This document shows positions 6,207 through 9,109 of a stretch of 9,109 nt of DNA, one piece after another (position 1 is the first letter of the stretch; each line of letters begins with the position of its first letter). Source of the stretch: Bacteroidales bacterium. GTDB lineage: Bacteria; Bacteroidota; Bacteroidia; Bacteroidales; WRGA01. Made by a program: the position numbers and the translations under genes. The DNA lies in assembly GCA_031279795.1 (NCBI GenBank), contig JAITHZ010000185.1, forward strand, positions 1-9,109, in the 5' to 3' direction. Under the pieces are notes generated by a model, which had not been told where the DNA came from, did not search any database, and saw only the letters and a list, made by a program, of their open reading frames with translations.

Positions 6207-6638
6207 ATGAACAGAATTAATATCATTTGTCTTGGCGTAAGGAATATGGAAGTATCCCTTCGCTTTTATCGCGACGGACTGGGATTTCAAACCAATGAAA
6301 AAGAAGATAATCCGAAAGTCGTTTTTTTCAATACGACCGGCACAAAGTTTGAACTGTATCCGCTGGAACTGTTGAAACAGGATATTGCTGAAACCATTCC
6401 ATCTGGGAATGAACACGGGTTCGGAGGCTTTACGCTGGCTTATAATGTCCGGACGGAGCAGGAAGTACATGAGATCGTCGAACTTGCACGCAAAGCAGGT
6501 GCGACCATTATGAAAGAGCCGCAAAAAGTATTTTGGGGCGGCTATCACGCCTATTTTGCCGATCCTGACGGTTATTTCTGGGAAGTAGCTCATAATCCGT
6601 ACTGTACATTTGATGAAAACGATATGATTATCCTCTGA
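6207..6638 (+). CDS. VOC superfamily (glyoxalase/bleomycin-resistance fold) protein
   Basis: The 143-residue protein has the paired beta-alpha-beta-beta-beta modules of the vicinal-oxygen-chelate superfamily. Module 1 runs from INIICLGVRNMEVSLRFYRD (about residues 4-23) to FFNTTGTKFELYPL. Module 2 runs from GGFTLAYNVRTEQEVHEIVE (73-92) through the strongly diagnostic GGYHAYFADPDGYFWEVAHN (111-130). Glu49 and Glu126 fall at the usual metal-ligand positions. The first strand, however, reads INIICLGV where enzymes such as glyoxalase I have a His, so the metal site looks incomplete and the catalytic role is uncertain. It acts in the cytoplasm; substrate is unknown. Its stop overlaps the next start (TGATG), so it is translated together with the CutC gene. 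Family assignment is secure, specific function is not. Confidence 0.88.
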   Translation: MNRINIICLGVRNMEVSLRFYRDGLGFQTNEKEDNPKVVFFNTTGTKFELYPLELLKQDIAETIPSGNEHGFGGFTLAYNVRTEQEVHEIVELARKAGATIMKEPQKVFWGGYHAYFADPDGYFWEVAHNPYCTFDENDMIIL

Positions 6639-7384
6639 TGAGAAAGCGTATTATTGAAATTTGCGCCAATTCAGCACAAAGCTGCGTAGAAGCGGAGGCC
6701 GGAGGAGCGACACGGGTGGAACTCTGTGCCGGCATTCCCGAAGGAGGCACAACGCCAAGTTACGGCGAAATATATACCGCTCGCACATGGGCTGTAAACA
6801 TTGCCATTCATATTATAATTCGTCCGCGCGGGGGAGATTTTATTTATTCTGCCATCGAAACGGACAGCATGTTATATGATATAGAAATGGCGCATCGATT
6901 AGATATTCAGGGCGTAGTATTTGGTTGTTTAACGCCTCGGGGCGATTTGGACACGATATTGATGAAAAAGTTAGTGAACGCTGCAAAGCCGCTTTCCATA
7001 ACATTTCACAGGGCGTTTGATATTTGTCGCGACCCGTTTACCGTATTAGAACAACTGATCGATCTCGGCTGTAACCGTATCCTGACTTCCGGACAGGAAG
7101 CCGATGCCGTTCAGGGCATTCCGCTGATAACCGAGCTGATTCGCCGTGCCGACAATCGCATCATTATTATGCCCGGCTGTGGAATAAATAAAGACAACAT
7201 CGACCTCATCGAACGGGAAACCGGCGCTGTGGAGTTTCACGCTTCGGCACGCTCCGTACATGACAGTCTGATGATACATCAGAATACGCGCGTAATGATG
7301 GAAAGCAAAATGGATCTCTCTGATTTTAAAAGGGTAGAGACAAGTCGAATAAAGGTAAAAGACTTGGTAAATGCGGAAAATTAG
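6638..7384 (+). CDS. cutC: CutC family protein (copper homeostasis family)
   Basis: The 248-residue protein is a TIM-barrel member of the CutC family, cytoplasmic and historically linked to copper homeostasis, although its biochemical role has been questioned. Family motifs run throughout: IEICANS (about 6-12), GGATRVELCAGIPEGGTTPS (22-41), HIIIRPRGGDFIYS (58-71), GVVFGCLTPRGDLD (92-105), ITFHRAFDICRDP (121-133), RILTSGQ (147-153), IIMPGCGIN (176-184) and VEFHASAR (198-205). Conserved Cys and His residues in these motifs are present. Length agrees with the family. The start ATG overlaps the VOC stop by one base, and two hairpin terminators follow within about 100 bases. Pairing with a VOC protein suggests a shared small-molecule or stress role, but this is only inference. 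Confidence 0.94.
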   Translation: MRKRIIEICANSAQSCVEAEAGGATRVELCAGIPEGGTTPSYGEIYTARTWAVNIAIHIIIRPRGGDFIYSAIETDSMLYDIEMAHRLDIQGVVFGCLTPRGDLDTILMKKLVNAAKPLSITFHRAFDICRDPFTVLEQLIDLGCNRILTSGQEADAVQGIPLITELIRRADNRIIIMPGCGINKDNIDLIERETGAVEFHASARSVHDSLMIHQNTRVMMESKMDLSDFKRVETSRIKVKDLVNAEN

Positions 7385-7401
7385 AAACAAAATTTAAACA
7401 T

Positions 7402-7430
7402 GGACAGGTACAGTCTGTCCCGACTTTTTT
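7402..7430 (+). terminator. Intrinsic terminator just after cutC
   Basis: GGACAG (7402-7407) pairs with CTGTCC (7415-7420) around a 7-base loop, and a T-run starts five bases after the stem. It begins 18 bases after the cutC stop. Confidence 0.65.
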
Positions 7431-7434
7431 CATT

Positions 7435-7481
7435 AAAAATCCGTCCCGATACCGAATTCGGCATCCGGGACGGATTTTTTT
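7435..7481. terminator. Strong bidirectional terminator between convergent genes
   Basis: ATCCGTCCCG pairs with CGGGACGGAT, with an inner CCGAATTCGG hairpin. It is flanked by AAAAA on the left and a run of seven T on the right, so it works in both directions. It ends seven bases from the stop codon of the minus-strand gene at 7488 and also backs up the hairpin at 7402-7430 for cutC. Confidence 0.93.
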
Positions 7482-7487
7482 CAGGTG

Positions 7488-8276
7488 CTACTGTTCCGAT
7501 TCATCCGAATCTTCCGTATGATCCTCTTTTTTCTTTGCGGCCAGATTGCCCAAATGATGATGATAAGTCACTGTATACTGGTGTATTCGGGCATTCACAA
7601 TGTGGATAATCTGTTTCAGCGCATTCGTCTTGTCGATACTTTGAGGCAGGAGCATCATGCCGTTAACGGTCTGACAAAATATATCAAACGATGTATTCGC
7701 CTTGACCGAAAGGTCTTTTAATGTTCCGCGCAGGCGTTTGGCTTCCGCTTCGTCGGTACGTAAATTATAGAGCGCTTCAAAGTCGTTATTTTCAAACTCC
7801 AGCCTGTTTACTAACGTGGTCAGCTCGAACAGCGACAAGGCTTCTTCTTCCATACGCAGTTCGGCAATCATCGCACGCAGTGAACTCGTTTCAGCGGCAT
7901 AATCTCTGTACGGCGCATTCTTGTAGGAATCGGCAGCAAATTTCAGTATGCGCGACTTCTCCGCTTCCGTATCGTTCTGCGGAAACTTGAAAACATACTC
8001 AATCCGGCTGATTAACTGACCGGTTGTATGATCTCTTTTGCGGTCAGCCACTGCAATTGGTTCCGTTTCAATGGATTTGTTCGTTTGGTCAAACGCCGCA
8101 TCCAGTGCATCGGCGTCCGCCTTATATTTTGTATAAGACGGGGCAAGTTCAGTTACAACAGGAACAACCGGATAGGCTTGATCCGTTACATCCTTGTGAA
8201 ACTGTGTCTTTTGCGCTATCGAAATATGCGACAGCAGGGATTTGTACCCTTCAATTTTCTCATTCAATTCGCTCAT
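7488..8276 (-). CDS. DUF6261-like family protein of unknown function
   Basis: The 262-residue product is hydrophilic and largely alpha-helical. It resembles the DUF6261 proteins of Bacteroidetes, for which no function is known. Visible hallmarks are a central DRKRD (about residues 78-82) followed by an ISRIEYVFKFP segment, an AADSYKNAPYRDYAAETSSL helix (114-133), LTTLVNRLEFENNDFEALYN (152-171) and a helical TSFDIFCQTVNGMM region. The C-terminal tail after HHHLGNLAAKKK is strongly acidic and probably disordered. There is no signal peptide or membrane segment, so it is likely cytoplasmic. In many genomes such proteins occur alone or near mobile DNA. Here it is a single gene facing cutC and ending at a shared bidirectional terminator. 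The domain name is from memory of the family pattern and less certain than the gene itself. Confidence 0.75.
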   Translation of the reverse strand: MSELNEKIEGYKSLLSHISIAQKTQFHKDVTDQAYPVVPVVTELAPSYTKYKADADALDAAFDQTNKSIETEPIAVADRKRDHTTGQLISRIEYVFKFPQNDTEAEKSRILKFAADSYKNAPYRDYAAETSSLRAMIAELRMEEEALSLFELTTLVNRLEFENNDFEALYNLRTDEAEAKRLRGTLKDLSVKANTSFDIFCQTVNGMMLLPQSIDKTNALKQIIHIVNARIHQYTVTYHHHLGNLAAKKKEDHTEDSDESEQ

Positions 8277-8303
8277 TTCCGTTTTGTTTAAAAATTAATG
8301 GCA

Positions 8304-8311
8304 CAAAGTAA
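8304..8311 (-). promoter_or_regulatory. Possible promoter of the DUF6261-like gene
   Basis: On the minus strand this reads TTACTTTG, one base off TAnnTTTG, 27 bases before the start codon. The spacing is nearly the same as for the GH30 gene (28 bases), which is the main support. Confidence 0.35.
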
Positions 8312-8581
8312 ATGACTTTTCAAATAACGTGCAAATAAAAATGACACTTTTTTCGCAAATGTGTTGTATAACATATTTTTTTTCGACAAATCGGTACGAT
8401 ACGGATGTATTTTGAACACATTTCAGCGTTTTTTTTCTTTGAAGCGCGATTATTTTCATGCAAATATTCAACCGGAACATCGACGTATTACCTTTATATA
8501 TACAGGACACACAAGAATTATCCGGCAATCCGTCAGGATTGCATGGTTTGACAGAAGGCGGATGATCCCCGTATCAATTTG
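8312..8581. other. AT-rich intergenic DNA with no credible gene
   Basis: Short open frames here (for example 8361-8606 plus and 8295-8528 minus) have phenylalanine- and arginine-rich, biased compositions and no ribosome-binding sites, so I do not call them. Homopolymer T-runs occur around 8345 and 8430. CCGTCAGG at 8530-8537 is an exact inverted match to CCTGACGG at 8602-8609 in the palindrome cluster that follows. Confidence 0.6.
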
Positions 8582-8720
8582 CATTCCGTACAGGACGCAT
8601 CCCTGACGGGATGTAAAGTTGAGATGTGGAATACGTTTCTACCGAGCGACACATCCCTGCAGAATGCAAAAAACAGTATAAAAATTCACTTTTTCCAAGC
8701 AATACATTCTTTACAGAATG
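8582..8720. repeat. Cluster of short related palindromes
   Basis: Four 16-nt elements share the pattern CATYCY-N4-RGRATG: CATTCCGTACAGGACG (8582-8597, imperfect), CATCCCTGACGGGATG (8598-8613, perfect 6-bp arms), CATCCCTGCAGAATGC (8652-8667, degenerate) and CATTCTTTACAGAATG (8705-8720, perfect 6-bp arms). The second, third and fourth are spaced 54 and 53 bases apart. They precede the 41-bp array and may be an older, more decayed part of the same repetitive region or unrelated hairpins. No T-tract follows them, so they are not ordinary terminators. Confidence 0.45.
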
Positions 8721-8761
8721 AGAACGGATGTCAGTTTTCTTTATTTGTTTTTATTTTCTCC

Positions 8762-8884
8762 GTTTCGCAGAGTAACGGGGTGAAAACGAAAAAAATCATC
8801 CCGTTCTGTGAAGAAACGAAGCGGATAAAAATAAATCCGGACTGTTTATTGAATAATCAATGCGGTTATACATGTATGCAGCCC
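8762..8884. repeat. Three diverged 41-bp repeat units, in register with the main array
   Basis: Cores at 8762, 8803 and 8844 (GTTTCGCAGAGTAAC, GTTCTGTGAAGAAAC, GTTTATTGAATAATC) lie exactly 41 bases apart and exactly 41 bases before the first intact core at 8885. They match the intact core at 10, 12 and 10 of 15 positions. The third core keeps its dyad symmetry through paired changes (CG..CG to AT..AT). The 26-bp segments between them match the later type-B segment at 14, 14 and 13 of 26 positions by eye. They are best read as decayed copies of the same repeat. Confidence 0.75.
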
Positions 8885-9109
8885 GTTTCGTGACGAAACC
8901 ATCAAAACTTATTAACTATTGACTTGTTTCGCGACGAAACCATCAAAACTTATTAACTATTGACTTGTTTCGTGACGAAACGAGGCCATTGTTAATAAAA
9001 TCTGTCCGTTTCGTGACGAAACGAGGCCATTGTTAATAAAATCTGTCCGTTTCGTGACGAAACGAGGCCATTGTTAATAAAATCTGTCCGTTTCGTGACG
9101 AAACGAGGC
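8885..9109. repeat. 41-bp tandem repeat array with 15-bp palindromic core, continuing past window end
   Basis: Six copies of GTTTCGTGACGAAAC (8885-8899, 8926-8940, 8967-8981, 9008-9022, 9049-9063, 9090-9104) lie exactly 41 bp apart. The core has 7-bp arms around a central G; the second copy has C for T at position 7. The 26-bp segments between cores come in two types: type A (starting CATCAAAAC, ending ATTGACTT) after cores 1 and 2, and type B (starting GAGGCCATTG, ending AATCTGTCC) after cores 3, 4 and 5 and beginning after core 6. Copies within a type are identical. There is no ORF through the array. A period of about four helical turns would put all palindromes on one DNA face. It may be a protein-binding array, a minisatellite, or part of a mobile element or origin; which one cannot be told from here. 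Confidence 0.93.

Noticed and set aside
6036..6593. 185-codon minus-strand frame
   Set aside because: It is mostly antisense to the VOC gene, whose motifs and start signals are clear; its composition is rich in Phe, Ile, Cys and Arg, typical of a shadow frame.
8579..8893. 104-codon plus-strand frame
   Set aside because: It passes straight through the palindrome cluster and the decayed repeat units and has no domain-like pattern, so it is open by chance.
8885..9109. CRISPR array
   Set aside because: The cores are short (15 bp) and palindromic, the intervening segments are repeated rather than unique, older copies decay along their whole length, and no cas genes are in the window.

Overview
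The window looks like a chromosomal segment from a member of the Bacteroidetes, most likely the order Bacteroidales. Four upstream regions carry an exact match to the Bacteroidetes -7 promoter element TAnnTTTG, each as TATCTTTG. Two genes belong to families concentrated in this phylum (a BACON-repeat lipoprotein and a DUF6261-like protein), and Shine-Dalgarno sequences are mostly weak. The species cannot be fixed from sequence alone.

Layout from left to right. (1) 1-1291: the 3' end of rpsB (ribosomal protein S2) and the complete tsf (elongation factor Ts), a core translation operon closed by a strong bidirectional terminator. (2) 1318-2921, minus strand: a secreted or lipid-anchored GH30 glycosidase with its own promoter. 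Its stop codon overlaps a short, very protein-like reading frame that may be the remnant of a second gene. (3) 2922-3645: mostly non-coding. It holds a promoter followed by a segment that can fold into nested stems (candidate small RNA), a second promoter and one doubtful small ORF. (4) 3646-4683: a lipoprotein-like protein made of three BACON domains. Right after its stop codon, in the same frame, comes a recognisable N-terminal stub of a formylglycine-generating-enzyme (FGE/SUMF1) domain, so this looks like a broken BACON-FGE gene.

(5) 4841-6130: an AbiEi-like/DUF6922 antitoxin and AbiEii nucleotidyltransferase toxin pair with a 46-base overlap, plus a possible third small ORF starting with TTG. 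(6) 6178-7384: a two-gene operon, a VOC (glyoxalase-fold) protein and a CutC family protein, coupled through a TGATG junction. (7) 7402-7481: two hairpin terminators between convergent genes. (8) 7488-8311, minus strand: a DUF6261-like protein. (9) 8312-9109: no credible gene.

Region 9 ends in the most striking structure of the window, a tandem array with a 41-bp period. Each unit has a 15-bp palindromic core (GTTTCGTGACGAAAC) and 26 bp of intervening DNA. Copies near the window edge are identical. Copies to the left are progressively diverged but stay in exact 41-bp register (cores at 8762, 8803, 8844, 8885, 8926, 8967, 9008, 9049 and 9090). Left of that lie several 16-nt palindromes spaced about 53-54 bp apart. 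The array runs off the window, so its full extent and purpose are unknown.
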